NCBI GenBank assembly: GCA_035528035.1
Contig: DATKZI010000037.1
Span: 62,001-126,000 of the forward strand
Source: JABLTI01 sp035528035
Lineage (GTDB): Archaea; Asgardarchaeota; Heimdallarchaeia; JABLTI01
Length of the DNA: 64,000 nt
Direction of reading: 5' to 3'
This document shows, one piece after another, positions 16,803 to 25,986 of this stretch; position 1 is the first letter of the stretch; the number at the start of each line of letters is the position of its first letter. Made by a program: the position numbers and the translations under genes. The notes beneath the pieces were generated by a model. It worked only from the letters and a program-made list of their open reading frames with translations, searched no databases and was not told where the DNA came from.

Positions 16803-18410
16803 TCAATCATAAAAGATCTTAGTTATTTTACCGATTCCTTTTGTTCGTCCCTCTCGGAAAATTATTTGTCTTCCTTCTTTGAGAAATTCTGGACTATAAA
16901 GGAATTGGAATTTTACAATAGCTTTATCTCCCGTTCTAATAATTTCTCTATCCATATCTATGATTTTAGCTGTTTGTCTTATAGTTCCACAATGAACTAC
17001 TGCTTGATAATTTTTTTGTATTGTAGTTGAGTGATAGAGAACTAATATTTCAGCTTCAAATAAATGAGAGACTTTAGGTTCTAAATGGTCATCTAATAAA
17101 ACCATTCCTTTTCTGATAGAAGATCTTTGAATTCGTCTTATAGCAAATGTTGCTGTTTGTCCTGCAACAATACGTCGAACAGGAACTCGTTTATTATGAA
17201 TACTAATTATTTTCACTTTTTTGAATTGACCTAATTCATCAGGTCCTAATTGTAAAGTATCATCGATTGAAACTGAACCACTAATAAGAGTACCTGCTAC
17301 TACTGTACCAACACCAGTTACAGAAAATGTTTCATCAATATGGAATTCCGCAGGATTTTCTATTTGATCTTCCCAATTTCTATTTGCAGGTAGTAGATTC
17401 AAAAATTTCCCCAAGAGGTCTAGATTTTCACCAGTAACATTTGAAATCAGAAAAATAGGTGCTATTCGTCTTGATGTAAGATTTTTTGCACTTACTATTA
17501 CATCATCAATATTTCTAATTATTATTGGTATTTTATTTGAACCTGGAATTTTGAGAAATTTTGTAATATCATCTAAAGTTTGCTTTAATACATGTTCTGG
17601 ACAAATATCTATTTTTGTTATTATCACTATTATTGGGACCCTTAATGCTAAGGCAATTCCAAGGTGTTCCTTTGTCATCCCAACAACACCCATATTTGAT
17701 CCAATAATGAGTAGAACATAATCAGGTATGTGACCTGTGAGCCCAAATAAAGTTGTTTTAAGATATTTTTCATGACCGCCGAGATCAATAAAAGTGAGAA
17801 TTTTAGAACTAGCTTCAATAACCTTAGCCCAAGAATGACGATCTAATTTATCCCTATTGATAAAATTCCCTTTACTATCTAAACCAATGATTTGTTGACT
17901 AATACTTGATGTCCTACCAGTTTCTAATTCATGTTTGTGCCGGAAAACATTTACTCGAGCAAGTCCCCTCCCATCATCAAGATTTCCTTGAGTTAATACA
18001 CCTATTAATGTGCTTTTACCACTATCAACATTCCCAGCAACAGCTATTCTGATTTCTAAAAAATTTTCTTCAGCTAATTTTCTCACCAAAACTTCTGCTA
18101 CCTTACCAGATTCCCCATCTCTTTTTCTTAGGACAGTAATATCTGCATTTAAGGTATGAGCCATTTTTTCTATAGTTTTAATGGTCATCTCAAGTTCTTC
18201 TTCAGTTACTCCTCTAGGATAACCATTGTCTTCTATACCCAATTCATAAATTGCTTCACCTTGCCCTTCCTGCAATCTAAATTTCATTTGAGTTACAAGA
18301 TGCTCAAATCTAGTTGCAGTAGGATCTATTAATTTTAATTTATATTCAATATTGCCTTCATCTGATTCATTAAGCAGTTCTTTATCTTGTTCTTTATTCT
18401 TAGAAGGCAT
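16803..18410 (-). CDS. GTPBP1/GTPBP2-type translational GTPase
   Basis: This 535 aa protein matches eukaryotic GTPBP1 along its length. It has the N-terminal domain (YKLKLIDPTATRFEHLVTQM and DITVLRKRD), the G domain with GNVDSGKST (126-134), TFIDLGGHEKYL (G3) and TKID (G4), and EF-Tu-like domains II and III ending in FREGRTKGIGKIT. In animals the family acts in ribosome rescue and mRNA turnover and is EF-1alpha-like. The usual DxAGH of G3 is DLGGH here. It lies upstream of, and on the same strand as, the thioredoxin reductase-like gene, 129 bp apart. Confidence 0.9.
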   Translation of the reverse strand: MPSKNKEQDKELLNESDEGNIEYKLKLIDPTATRFEHLVTQMKFRLQEGQGEAIYELGIEDNGYPRGVTEEELEMTIKTIEKMAHTLNADITVLRKRDGESGKVAEVLVRKLAEENFLEIRIAVAGNVDSGKSTLIGVLTQGNLDDGRGLARVNVFRHKHELETGRTSSISQQIIGLDSKGNFINRDKLDRHSWAKVIEASSKILTFIDLGGHEKYLKTTLFGLTGHIPDYVLLIIGSNMGVVGMTKEHLGIALALRVPIIVIITKIDICPEHVLKQTLDDITKFLKIPGSNKIPIIIRNIDDVIVSAKNLTSRRIAPIFLISNVTGENLDLLGKFLNLLPANRNWEDQIENPAEFHIDETFSVTGVGTVVAGTLISGSVSIDDTLQLGPDELGQFKKVKIISIHNKRVPVRRIVAGQTATFAIRRIQRSSIRKGMVLLDDHLEPKVSHLFEAEILVLYHSTTIQKNYQAVVHCGTIRQTAKIIDMDREIIRTGDKAIVKFQFLYSPEFLKEGRQIIFREGRTKGIGKITKIFYD

Positions 18411-18485
18411 TTAACACAACCTACCTAAATCTATTAGATATAATAAAAAATAACATCGTGTTATATTAAAATTAACAATCATTTT

Positions 18486-18520
18486 GGAAAAAATAAGTCT
18501 TAAATTATGCTATACTTATT
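18486..18520 (-). terminator. Terminator over the stop of the 405-aa coiled-coil gene
   Basis: On the minus strand AATAAGT (18520-18514) pairs with ACTTATT (18498-18492), followed by TTTTTTCC. The TAA stop is inside the 5' arm. Confidence 0.55.
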
Positions 18521-19733
18521 CTTTGATATTAATTTTAACATCTTGTTTAGAGAGTTTTTTCACATTTCTTTGAGTTTCTGCTGCTAGGTCTACAATTTCA
18601 TTGTTGAGTGATTCTAAAAGTGCTTCTAAATCATTGATTCGACGTCGAACTCTATCTTTGTTCTTCTCAATGGTATCATGTTTATGTTGAAATTCTTCTA
18701 TCTGTTCTTTCAAACCAGCTTCATGTACTTTAATTTCGACTTGTATTCTTGACTCTACTAAATCTAATAATTCTTTATGGATAGCATGAAGTGAGCCATC
18801 AATAATCTCTTCACCTAATGATTTTGCTTTATTATTCATTGATGATTTTAATTTTAATTTATCATCTTTTAAAGCATCAATTAATATTTCCATCAAATTC
18901 TTAAGTTGACTGTAACCAATTTCCAGCTTTTCCAAAGCTTTCACGGGGTCATCTCTAAGAAGATTAGTGAAATCAACTAGATGTGGAGGTATCATAATCA
19001 CTCCATCTTGACCTCTTGCAAGTAGTTTTCTTAATGGTTTATCCAATCCACTTAATTCAAATTTTAATTTGTTACTAATGCTAATTATTTCTCTATTTAT
19101 TGAATCAAGTTCTTGAAGAATTGTTTGTGATTTCAAGTTTGCTGCATTATTGTTTAGATCCTGAAGTTCTTTTTCAATGTTTTCTAAACCATTCTTCTCA
19201 TTCTTTATTTCTTCTTTGAGATTCTCTCTCTCTTTTACTTTATCAATAATAGTAGAAATATCATCTGATGTTTGATCGACTTCTTTAAGTAAAACTGACC
19301 TATCACTTAAGAACTTTTCAAAGTCTTGATAATTTTTCTGCAAACGGGTTAAAGCTCTATTTAGAATGAATACTCTTGTACGATATTTTTTCTTCAAATT
19401 AGGAATAAAACGTTGCCCAAGAGTTAAAACTCTCTGTAAAAATTTCTCAAGAGCTTTGCTTAACTCTTCTGAAGTTTTATAGGTAACCTTCTCCGGGATT
19501 TCAAATTCATCCACCATCTCTGTCATTTTTTCATAAATGTTTTGTGAGGATCTAGATTCAGCATCAACCGTATCACTTACTTCGAAATCTTTTGCAGCTA
19601 TTTTTAACTCTTCCAAATTAGAACTGAAAACATCAAACCATTTTCTGATTTCGATTCTAATCTTTTTTACGCTGGTATCTGTTTCTTCTTCAAACCATGC
19701 TTTCATTTTGCTTAACGAAATCAATGTAAACAT
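18516..19733 (-). CDS. Long coiled-coil protein, unknown function
   Basis: A 405 aa protein made largely of two coiled-coil stretches (about 120-235 and 330-395) around a central less regular part (GQDGVIMIPPHLVDF). There are no ATPase motifs, so it is not an intact SMC or Rad50 protein. No membrane segment is present. The frame starts at MFTLISLSKM, and Met10 (MKAWFEEET) is an alternative start. It is upstream of the GTPBP1-like gene on the same strand, 105 bp away, and divergent from the MoxR/VWA pair. Function unknown. Confidence 0.6.
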   Translation of the reverse strand: MFTLISLSKMKAWFEEETDTSVKKIRIEIRKWFDVFSSNLEELKIAAKDFEVSDTVDAESRSSQNIYEKMTEMVDEFEIPEKVTYKTSEELSKALEKFLQRVLTLGQRFIPNLKKKYRTRVFILNRALTRLQKNYQDFEKFLSDRSVLLKEVDQTSDDISTIIDKVKERENLKEEIKNEKNGLENIEKELQDLNNNAANLKSQTILQELDSINREIISISNKLKFELSGLDKPLRKLLARGQDGVIMIPPHLVDFTNLLRDDPVKALEKLEIGYSQLKNLMEILIDALKDDKLKLKSSMNNKAKSLGEEIIDGSLHAIHKELLDLVESRIQVEIKVHEAGLKEQIEEFQHKHDTIEKNKDRVRRRINDLEALLESLNNEIVDLAAETQRNVKKLSKQDVKINIKE

Positions 19734-20025
19734 CCCATAAATTTATTATAAAGCATTATTTAGGTCTTTTTTTGCAATTTTATATCTTGTATCTTTTTGC
19801 TATTTTATTTATCTTTCCTATCCTATGAACTCATGAAGATTAAAGATACAATAATTTAATTTTTTCCTCTTCTAATTTAAACAATTCTAATAAAAATAAA
19901 AGGACTGTAGAAAAAATATATAAGCTCATTTTTATTTGAAACCTAAGCTAGGATTACATTTAATTAATTAAAATACATTAGTATTTTGGTACAAGCAATA
20001 TATTATAATAATTGGTCTGATTAAT

Positions 20026-20907
20026 ATGCCTACAAAAGAAGTTGATAAAAGTAATTTAAAAGAATCAGTAGAAGCTATCAAAAAGAAGTTCGGAATTGTC
20101 GGTCGAACAAATGAATTAATGAAAGCTTTAGCTGCAAAAGCCGCAAAAAAACATATTTTACTTGAAGGTCCTGTAGGAGTCGGTAAAACTGCTATGGCTC
20201 ATTCATTGGCAGCCTATCTTAATACAGAATTTGTTCGATTTGATGGAGATGAGCGATATCATCCAGATAAACTTGTAGGCCATTTTGATCCCCCTGTAGT
20301 TCTGGAAAAAGGATATTCGTATGAATCCTTTGTTTCTGGTCCTTTAATTAGAGCTATGCAAGAAGGAGCAATACTTTTTGCTAATGAAATAAATCGTTGT
20401 CCCGAATCCACTCAGAATGTCTTGCTTTCAGCAATGGATGAAGGTCGTATTGTTATTCCTAAATTGGGGGAAGTATATGCTAAAGAAGGATTTTTCATTA
20501 TTGCTACACAAAATCCTGTAGAATTTATCGCAACAACTCCACTTGGTGAAGCTATTAAAGATAGATTTGTTTGGATTCGATTAGACTATCAAACCGAAGA
20601 AGAAGAGAAACAAATTGTCGCTGCTAATGTTAAAGATGCTAACAAAGACATCATTGATTATTCTGTTTTAATTGTTCGTGAATCACGCGCAAATGTCAAA
20701 TTACGACGAGGAGCGAGCATTAGAGGATCTATTGACCTAGCTTCAATTATAAATGAATTTGATGAACGTACTATAAATACTTGGATTGACATTAGTATAA
20801 TGGCTTTGGCAACAAAAATTGAGCTTGAAGATGGTGTAGAAGAAAAAATAGAATTAGTTATTGAGGAATTAGTGAGAAAAGTAATTGGTAAGTTTTTTCG
20901 GGCCTAG
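20026..20907 (+). CDS. MoxR-type AAA+ ATPase
   Basis: MoxR ATPases act as chaperones that remodel or load cofactors into partner complexes, usually together with a VWA protein. The 293 aa protein has Walker A GPVGVGKT (48-55), Walker B-like ILFANEIN (116-123) with the MoxR-specific NEIN form, and sensor 1 ATQNP. The C-terminal helical lid is present. The downstream VWA gene starts about 10 bp past this stop, or overlaps it if a TTG start is used. The client is unknown. Confidence 0.87.
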   Translation: MPTKEVDKSNLKESVEAIKKKFGIVGRTNELMKALAAKAAKKHILLEGPVGVGKTAMAHSLAAYLNTEFVRFDGDERYHPDKLVGHFDPPVVLEKGYSYESFVSGPLIRAMQEGAILFANEINRCPESTQNVLLSAMDEGRIVIPKLGEVYAKEGFFIIATQNPVEFIATTPLGEAIKDRFVWIRLDYQTEEEEKQIVAANVKDANKDIIDYSVLIVRESRANVKLRRGASIRGSIDLASIINEFDERTINTWIDISIMALATKIELEDGVEEKIELVIEELVRKVIGKFFRA

Positions 20908-20917
20908 CGAAATAGAT

Positions 20918-21973
20918 ATGCCTAAAGGTCCAGGACAAATTCCTCCACAATTTGGAAGGATGACACCTGAGAGACTTGTTCAAGCAGAAATAGTTTCTGG
21001 TACGCGTGGCTCTCGAGAATACAACCAAATGACCAAGGGAATGTCTTTTCCTCAAATTAAAAAAATGACTGAATTAGCTATTGAATATGATAATATGGAT
21101 GCTCTTAGGGGAATTGCTAAAAGCAATCAATATGCAGTGGCAGAAGCTTTGCAATCGAATGAAGGTGTCAGAATGATTGAGCGTCGAGCAACTCGAGGCG
21201 AAGGTAGTGCTCCAGAATTATTCTTTATGCTGAGAAGCAATTTAAATCCCTCATATCGGCAAATATATCGACGTTTAGCAAGAATATCTGTGCTTAAATC
21301 CTCATACAGAGTTGTTGGTAGAGGTTTAAAAGGTGATATGCAAATCAGAACAGAATATGAACCAGGTATGAGCGATTTTGATATGGATGAATTAATAGAG
21401 AAATATCTTTTGAATCGCTATATTCAATATGAGGATATTGTAGCAATTGAACGTCGTAGTAGAGAAAACATAGGCGTTCTAATGTTTGATACATCTGGTT
21501 CTCTTTATGGTGAAAAATTTAGAAATGCTGCTATGGCTGTAGCTATTCTATCCTATCATCTAGCGAAAGAAAAGTATGCTGTAATTTTATTTAATACTCA
21601 AGCAACTGTCATCAAACATATGGATGAAAAAGTAAAAATTGATGACCTAATTGATCGCGTTTTGGAAAGTGAATCAGCTGGGTATACAAATATCTCTGAT
21701 GCTTTGAAAAAGGGTTTGGGAGAATTAAATAAAGAAAAACAAACTGAGAAGTTTGGTGTTGTCATAACAGACGGATGTTTTAATCGTGGAGATGATCCTC
21801 GAGCATTAGCTAAAAATTACTTCAATTTACACGTTTTAGGACTGCCAACGGAAAAAGAATGGGGTGAATTAGTATGTAGAGATTTAGCAAGAATGGGTAA
21901 AGGACGATATATGGCAGTTAAAAGCATGGATCAAATACCAAGAATTTTAATGAAAGTCCTACGTAAGAAATAG
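20918..21973 (+). CDS. VWA-domain protein, partner of the MoxR ATPase
   Basis: A protein of about 351 aa with a helical N-terminal half and a C-terminal von Willebrand A domain. The metal-ion-dependent adhesion site DTSGS starts at Asp191 (in VLMFDTSGSLYG), a Thr lies in ESAGYTNI, and VVITDGC gives the last ligand. No signal peptide or membrane helix is seen, so it is cytoplasmic. The frame is open from a TTG at 20885, inside the MoxR gene, but ATG at 20918 (MPKGPGQIPPQFG) is the likelier start. Confidence 0.85.
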   Translation: MPKGPGQIPPQFGRMTPERLVQAEIVSGTRGSREYNQMTKGMSFPQIKKMTELAIEYDNMDALRGIAKSNQYAVAEALQSNEGVRMIERRATRGEGSAPELFFMLRSNLNPSYRQIYRRLARISVLKSSYRVVGRGLKGDMQIRTEYEPGMSDFDMDELIEKYLLNRYIQYEDIVAIERRSRENIGVLMFDTSGSLYGEKFRNAAMAVAILSYHLAKEKYAVILFNTQATVIKHMDEKVKIDDLIDRVLESESAGYTNISDALKKGLGELNKEKQTEKFGVVITDGCFNRGDDPRALAKNYFNLHVLGLPTEKEWGELVCRDLARMGKGRYMAVKSMDQIPRILMKVLRKK

Positions 21974-22014
21974 AAAATAATTATTAATCTCTTATAGAAT
22001 AAATGAGAAAAATA

Positions 22015-22049
22015 AGAAGAAAAGAAGGAAATTATAAGAATTATAAATT
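22015..22049 (-). terminator. Terminator over the stop of the zinc-finger gene
   Basis: On the minus strand TTATAA, loop TTC and TTATAA are followed by the T-rich TTTCCTTCTTTTCTTC. The TAA stop lies in the 5' arm. The stem is short and AT-only. Confidence 0.35.
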
Positions 22050-22400
22050 GAACATAGAACTATAGTCTTCTTCTTCTTCAGCTTTTTGGGGTTTCTTCTT
22101 TCGTGCATAAGCAGCGATAAGTTCGGGATGATTTCCTTGGACATGAGCTCGCCAATCTTTAATCATTCTTCCACAATACCCACAAATACTAAGTGCTTCT
22201 TTTTCCTCTCTTTTAGCCAAGTATTCAGCATATTTGGCATGTTTCCTTTTCATATGCTCATCGACATCATCAACTAAGCATTGACAAATTTTACAAAATT
22301 TTAAACCCTGTCTTTTGTTTTGGATAATGGTAGATTTTGCGCACAAATTGAAATCCTCGGCATTATTTTGCAACATAAGCTTACTTTTAAGTTTATTCAA
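22041..22400 (-). CDS. Two-finger C2H2-like zinc protein
   Basis: A 119 aa basic protein with two zinc fingers of identical spacing, CX2CX9HX4H: CKIC...H....H and CGYC...H....H. The C-terminal tail is first basic (RKKKPQK), then acidic and hydrophobic (EEEEDYSSMFNL). Fingers of this type bind nucleic acid or protein. Met9 (MLQNNAEDF) could be the true start. It faces away from the flavoprotein gene across a 407-bp intergenic region. Target unknown. Confidence 0.7.
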   Translation of the reverse strand: MNKLKSKLMLQNNAEDFNLCAKSTIIQNKRQGLKFCKICQCLVDDVDEHMKRKHAKYAEYLAKREEKEALSICGYCGRMIKDWRAHVQGNHPELIAAYARKKKPQKAEEEEDYSSMFNL

Positions 22401-22807
22401 AGAAGTAAAACGCTACAACTTTTGTTTTACATTAAAAAAGAGACGGTCATTACTTAAAAATATTGCCCGTGTGTTAACATTTTTCATTGTATGTTGAACA
22501 TTTGTAAGATTTCATCATAATTAAGTGTCACTATGTTAGTTATTTTAACTATGTAATATCTAATTAGTACCCTTTGCTTATAAAAATGGTCAAAAATTAA
22601 TGATTTTTTTAAATATTTTTTTGTCAAAAATAGCTAGCTATTTTATTAAATTTTAATTTTGCTATATTTTTTTAAATGAAAGAAATTTAGTTTTTTTTTG
22701 AAAGGAAAAAACAAAGAATAACCTTTTTTAAGATGTAAGTTAAGAAAAGATTAAAATTCTACTATATAAAACGTAAAATTGTTTAACGTAGGAGTTTCCA
22801 GAAACTA
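22401..22807. other. AT-rich intergenic region with divergent promoters
   Basis: No ORF is credible here. It holds an inverted repeat GTAAAAC/GTTTTAC (22405-22411/22424-22430) and a GTTAACAT half-site at 22473-22480 facing ATGTTGAAC, similar to the cupin-operator half-sites. Close to the flavoprotein gene are a TATA-like ACTATATAAAA at 22761-22771 and GGAG at 22791. Long poly-T and poly-A runs fill the centre. Confidence 0.4.
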
Positions 22808-23716
22808 ATGACTATTAGAATAGCCTGGGGATTTACAGGCGCTGGCTGTTGGTTGCCAGAAAGTTATGAAATTTTGGGTCGTCTATTAAGGAATTCAGAA
22901 ATAGAAATTGACTTATTTTATAGTGAAGCGGGTAGAGAAGTTTCCCAATGTTATGGTGTATTTAATACTCCTGTACCGCAAAAAATTCCTTTCATTGATA
23001 AAGTTCGAGAAATCCCCAATTTTAATCAGGACATCTTTAAACCTAACTTTATAGAAAAATATCAATGGTTGGGGGTAAATGAAGATACATCAGCTACAGA
23101 GTATTTTGAGAATATTGATCAAAGAAATAAAGATGATGATGAAGAAAAGAATTTTGATTTTGATGAAACATTTAATGACGTCATCTTTGAAATAGATGAG
23201 GGGGCTAGTTTTCCAACTAGTGCGACTGCTTCTATTGGTAAATATGATTATGTTATCATCAGTCCTGCAACTGGAAATACTATTGCTAAGCTTAATGTGG
23301 GAATAGCTGATAATTTGATTACAAACCTAGTTATCATGGCTAATAAAAGCAAAAAAACACAAGTACTTATTACTCCAACGGATTACGAAATAGGCGATGT
23401 TAAAAGCTATTTACCAATAATACTTCATCCTGATACCTGTCGAAAATGTAATGAATGCTCTGCGCTTTGGGCATGTAAACCTGGAGCCATTCGAAGAAAA
23501 AGAGGAAAAGTAAAGCTAAATCGATTAAAATGTATAGGATGCCTTGATTGTGTAAAATTCTGCCGATTTACAGTTATATCTTTTCTTGAAGAAACAACCA
23601 TAACGGTTCAAGAAAGAGAAGCTAAAGCAGTTGCTAATTTAATGAAACAAGAAGGCTTTAAGATATTTCGTACTCCAGAAGATATTTATGATTATTTGAT
23701 GAAAGACATTAAGTAA
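22808..23716 (+). CDS. DmrX-like archaeoflavoprotein fused to a 2[4Fe-4S] ferredoxin domain
   Basis: The N-terminal half is an FMN flavoprotein of the dihydromethanopterin-reductase (acceptor)/archaeoflavoprotein type: IAWGFTGAGCWL at the start, SFPTSATASIGKYDYVIISPATGNTIAKL near 150-175. The C-terminal part carries CRKCNECSALWAC and CIGCLDCVKFC, two cluster motifs. An acidic insert of about 40 residues (100-140) breaks the flavoprotein half. In methanogens the family passes electrons to dihydromethanopterin. The next gene is a DHPS-related protein, which supports a role in reduced-pterin metabolism. Confidence 0.75.
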   Translation: MTIRIAWGFTGAGCWLPESYEILGRLLRNSEIEIDLFYSEAGREVSQCYGVFNTPVPQKIPFIDKVREIPNFNQDIFKPNFIEKYQWLGVNEDTSATEYFENIDQRNKDDDEEKNFDFDETFNDVIFEIDEGASFPTSATASIGKYDYVIISPATGNTIAKLNVGIADNLITNLVIMANKSKKTQVLITPTDYEIGDVKSYLPIILHPDTCRKCNECSALWACKPGAIRRKRGKVKLNRLKCIGCLDCVKFCRFTVISFLEETTITVQEREAKAVANLMKQEGFKIFRTPEDIYDYLMKDIK

Positions 23717-23791
23717 ACTTTTTTACAAAAAGAATACATTTGAACTCATAAGGTAATATAATGTTTATTTCTAGACGAGAGTGTAATCCTT

Positions 23792-25408
23792 ATGAATGAA
23801 TCCTACAAATCTGAAAAGAAGAAGATATTATTAGTCACAGGGCATTCAGCTGAGCTTTTGGTAAGAAAATACGCTCCTAAGGATGTTGATATAATAGTAA
23901 TGCCAGTTGATGTTGCTGCTTTTATTACAAAAAATATGATTATAAAAAACATTTCAAAAAAGATTGCTCAAAAATATGATTTAATTATGGTACCTGGTCT
24001 AGTACAAGATGATTTGACTGAGCTAACAGATATTCTCGGAATACTTGTAGTAAAAGGTCCTAAATACGCCAGTGATATAAAAATCGTTCTTACAGAAATA
24101 GACCCATTTATTTTATCACCAATTCATGCAGCGGATAAATTTCTAAAAAAACAAAAATTAGCTTTATCAGAAAAAATCCTTTATGATGGATACACAAAAC
24201 CATTGGATGAGAAAAATGAATTTTGTATTGGCTCAAAGAAAAAATTCCCTATAGGTTTAACAAGACCACCTCTTGTAATGGCAGAAATTGTTGATGCGCC
24301 AAAATTAACCTTAGAAAAAGTGCTTGAACGAGCTCATTATTACTTAGATAATGGAGCGGATATTTTAGATATTGGCGCGGTAGCAAATTATCCCAATCCT
24401 GATCAAATTAAAAAAATATTTCAGCAATTGAGACCATTACAAGAGAAAACGGATTTTGCTATTAGTATTGATACATTAAATGTAGAGGAAATTCGCGCAG
24501 CAATAAAGTCTGGTGTTGATATTATTTTAAGTATTGATCATAGTAATGTAGATGAGCTAAAAGATGAAATTCCTATAGATACTGGTATTGTTTATGTACC
24601 TACTAATGTGGTAAAAGGGATCTTGCCAAATAATACAAAGGAGAGAATTGAATCACTTTTAAATCTTAAAAATAAATTAAATGAAGTTGGTCTAAACAAA
24701 TTAATTGCTGATCCAATAATTGAAATGCCCATTTATCCTGGATTTACTCAATCTTTATCACATTATATTGAATATCGGAAAGTTGATCCTAAAACTCCAA
24801 TGATGACTTGTATAGGCAATGTAACTGAATTTATAGCAGCAGATCCAATTGGGATAAATGCCCTTTTCGGTTGTATGGCTGTTGAATTAGGAATACAACT
24901 TCTTCTTGTCACAGATGTTAGTGTAAAATGTCGTGGTGGAATCAAAGAAGTTGTTACTGCTAGAAATATGGCTTATGTAGCTCAACAAACTAATAAACCA
25001 CCTAAAGATCAAGGAATTAATTTATTGATGGCTAAAAGTAGAACAGCTGTCGATCTTGATATTATTGAATTAACTGAAATTGAAACAATAGAGCTGGAAT
25101 TAGCTGATAAAGATTTATTATATAATCTAAATTACGAATTCGATCCAAAAGGCAGTTTTACAATTTGGACAGATTATCATAAACAAAAAATTTTCGTTTC
25201 ACATTTAGCTTATAAATCAAATAAAGCAGATTTATTATTGATTTCTTCAAAAGCTAAACCTATTTTTGATGAAATTATAAAACGAAATCTCATTTCAAAT
25301 ATTGGTCATGCTTATTACTTGGGTCGAGAACTAGAGAGAGCTGAAATTTGTTTATATCTCGGAAAAACATACATGCAAAATGAACAATCATTTAAGAATA
25401 CTGAATAA
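23792..25408 (+). CDS. Dihydropteroate synthase-related protein (TIGR00284-like)
   Basis: A 538 aa protein with an N-terminal Rossmann-like domain (about 10-145), a DHPS-type TIM barrel (about 150-400) and a C-terminal domain of about 130 residues. Barrel motifs are PPLVMAEIVDAP, GADILDIGAVANYP, ISIDTLNVEEIRAAI and VTDVSVKCRGGIKE. This architecture matches the archaeal DHPS-related family found with methanopterin-type cofactors; its exact reaction is not settled to my knowledge. It is 75 bp after the flavoprotein gene and probably co-transcribed with it. A short classical FolP is encoded separately at 2972. Confidence 0.75.
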   Translation: MNESYKSEKKKILLVTGHSAELLVRKYAPKDVDIIVMPVDVAAFITKNMIIKNISKKIAQKYDLIMVPGLVQDDLTELTDILGILVVKGPKYASDIKIVLTEIDPFILSPIHAADKFLKKQKLALSEKILYDGYTKPLDEKNEFCIGSKKKFPIGLTRPPLVMAEIVDAPKLTLEKVLERAHYYLDNGADILDIGAVANYPNPDQIKKIFQQLRPLQEKTDFAISIDTLNVEEIRAAIKSGVDIILSIDHSNVDELKDEIPIDTGIVYVPTNVVKGILPNNTKERIESLLNLKNKLNEVGLNKLIADPIIEMPIYPGFTQSLSHYIEYRKVDPKTPMMTCIGNVTEFIAADPIGINALFGCMAVELGIQLLLVTDVSVKCRGGIKEVVTARNMAYVAQQTNKPPKDQGINLLMAKSRTAVDLDIIELTEIETIELELADKDLLYNLNYEFDPKGSFTIWTDYHKQKIFVSHLAYKSNKADLLLISSKAKPIFDEIIKRNLISNIGHAYYLGRELERAEICLYLGKTYMQNEQSFKNTE

Positions 25409-25573
25409 AATCTAGCAATCTTTTTGTAGTGAAATAATTTCATTTGTGTTAGTAACAAATAATAACGTAAAGTTTTAAGAGAATAAAAATATTTGAAATA
25501 TGGATAAATTCTTAATATCAAAGAAAAAAAGAAACGAGGATAATCTACAAGACTGATATTAGAGGTTGATGTC

Positions 25574-25963
25574 ATGAATATTGATAAAAACGCAAGATAT
25601 ATGAAATCCCATGAATGGGCAAAGAAAGAAGACGATTTATTTGTAATTGGTATTACCGATTATGCTCAAAGTCTATTGAAAGATATCGTTTATGTTGAAC
25701 TTCCAACAGAAGGAACTACTTTTCAAAGAGGTGATAAAGCAGCTGATATCGAATCAGTAAAAGCTGTTGAAGAATTAAAATCACCGTTATCAGGGGAAGT
25801 AGTAGAAGTCAATACTGTTTTAGAAGATTCAGCTGAATCAATCAATGAAGACCCCTACGGGAATGGTTGGTTTATAAAAATAAAACCATCAAATCCTTCT
25901 GAATTTAATGAGATGCTCACTCCAGAAGCATATGAAAAATATCTTGAGACAATCGAACATTAA
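25574..25963 (+). CDS. gcvH: Glycine cleavage system H protein
   Basis: GcvH carries the lipoyl arm that shuttles the aminomethyl group between P, T and L proteins. The 129 aa length is typical. Motifs: SHEWAKKEDD at the N-terminus, GITDYAQSLLKDIVYVELP, and the lipoylated Lys63 in ESVKAVEEL. It heads a tight gcvH-gcvPA-gcvPB operon (23 bp to gcvPA). A lipoate ligase that could modify Lys63 is encoded at 56199. Confidence 0.95.
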   Translation: MNIDKNARYMKSHEWAKKEDDLFVIGITDYAQSLLKDIVYVELPTEGTTFQRGDKAADIESVKAVEELKSPLSGEVVEVNTVLEDSAESINEDPYGNGWFIKIKPSNPSEFNEMLTPEAYEKYLETIEH

Positions 25964-25986
25964 GGAAATGGAGAACTGATCTTTTC

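Noticed and set aside
18516..19733. SMC/Rad50-type protein
   Set aside because: Coiled coils are present, but no Walker A, Walker B or signature motif and no terminal ATPase halves.
25409..25573. Glycine riboswitch in front of gcvH
   Set aside because: The leader shows no conserved paired core of that class.
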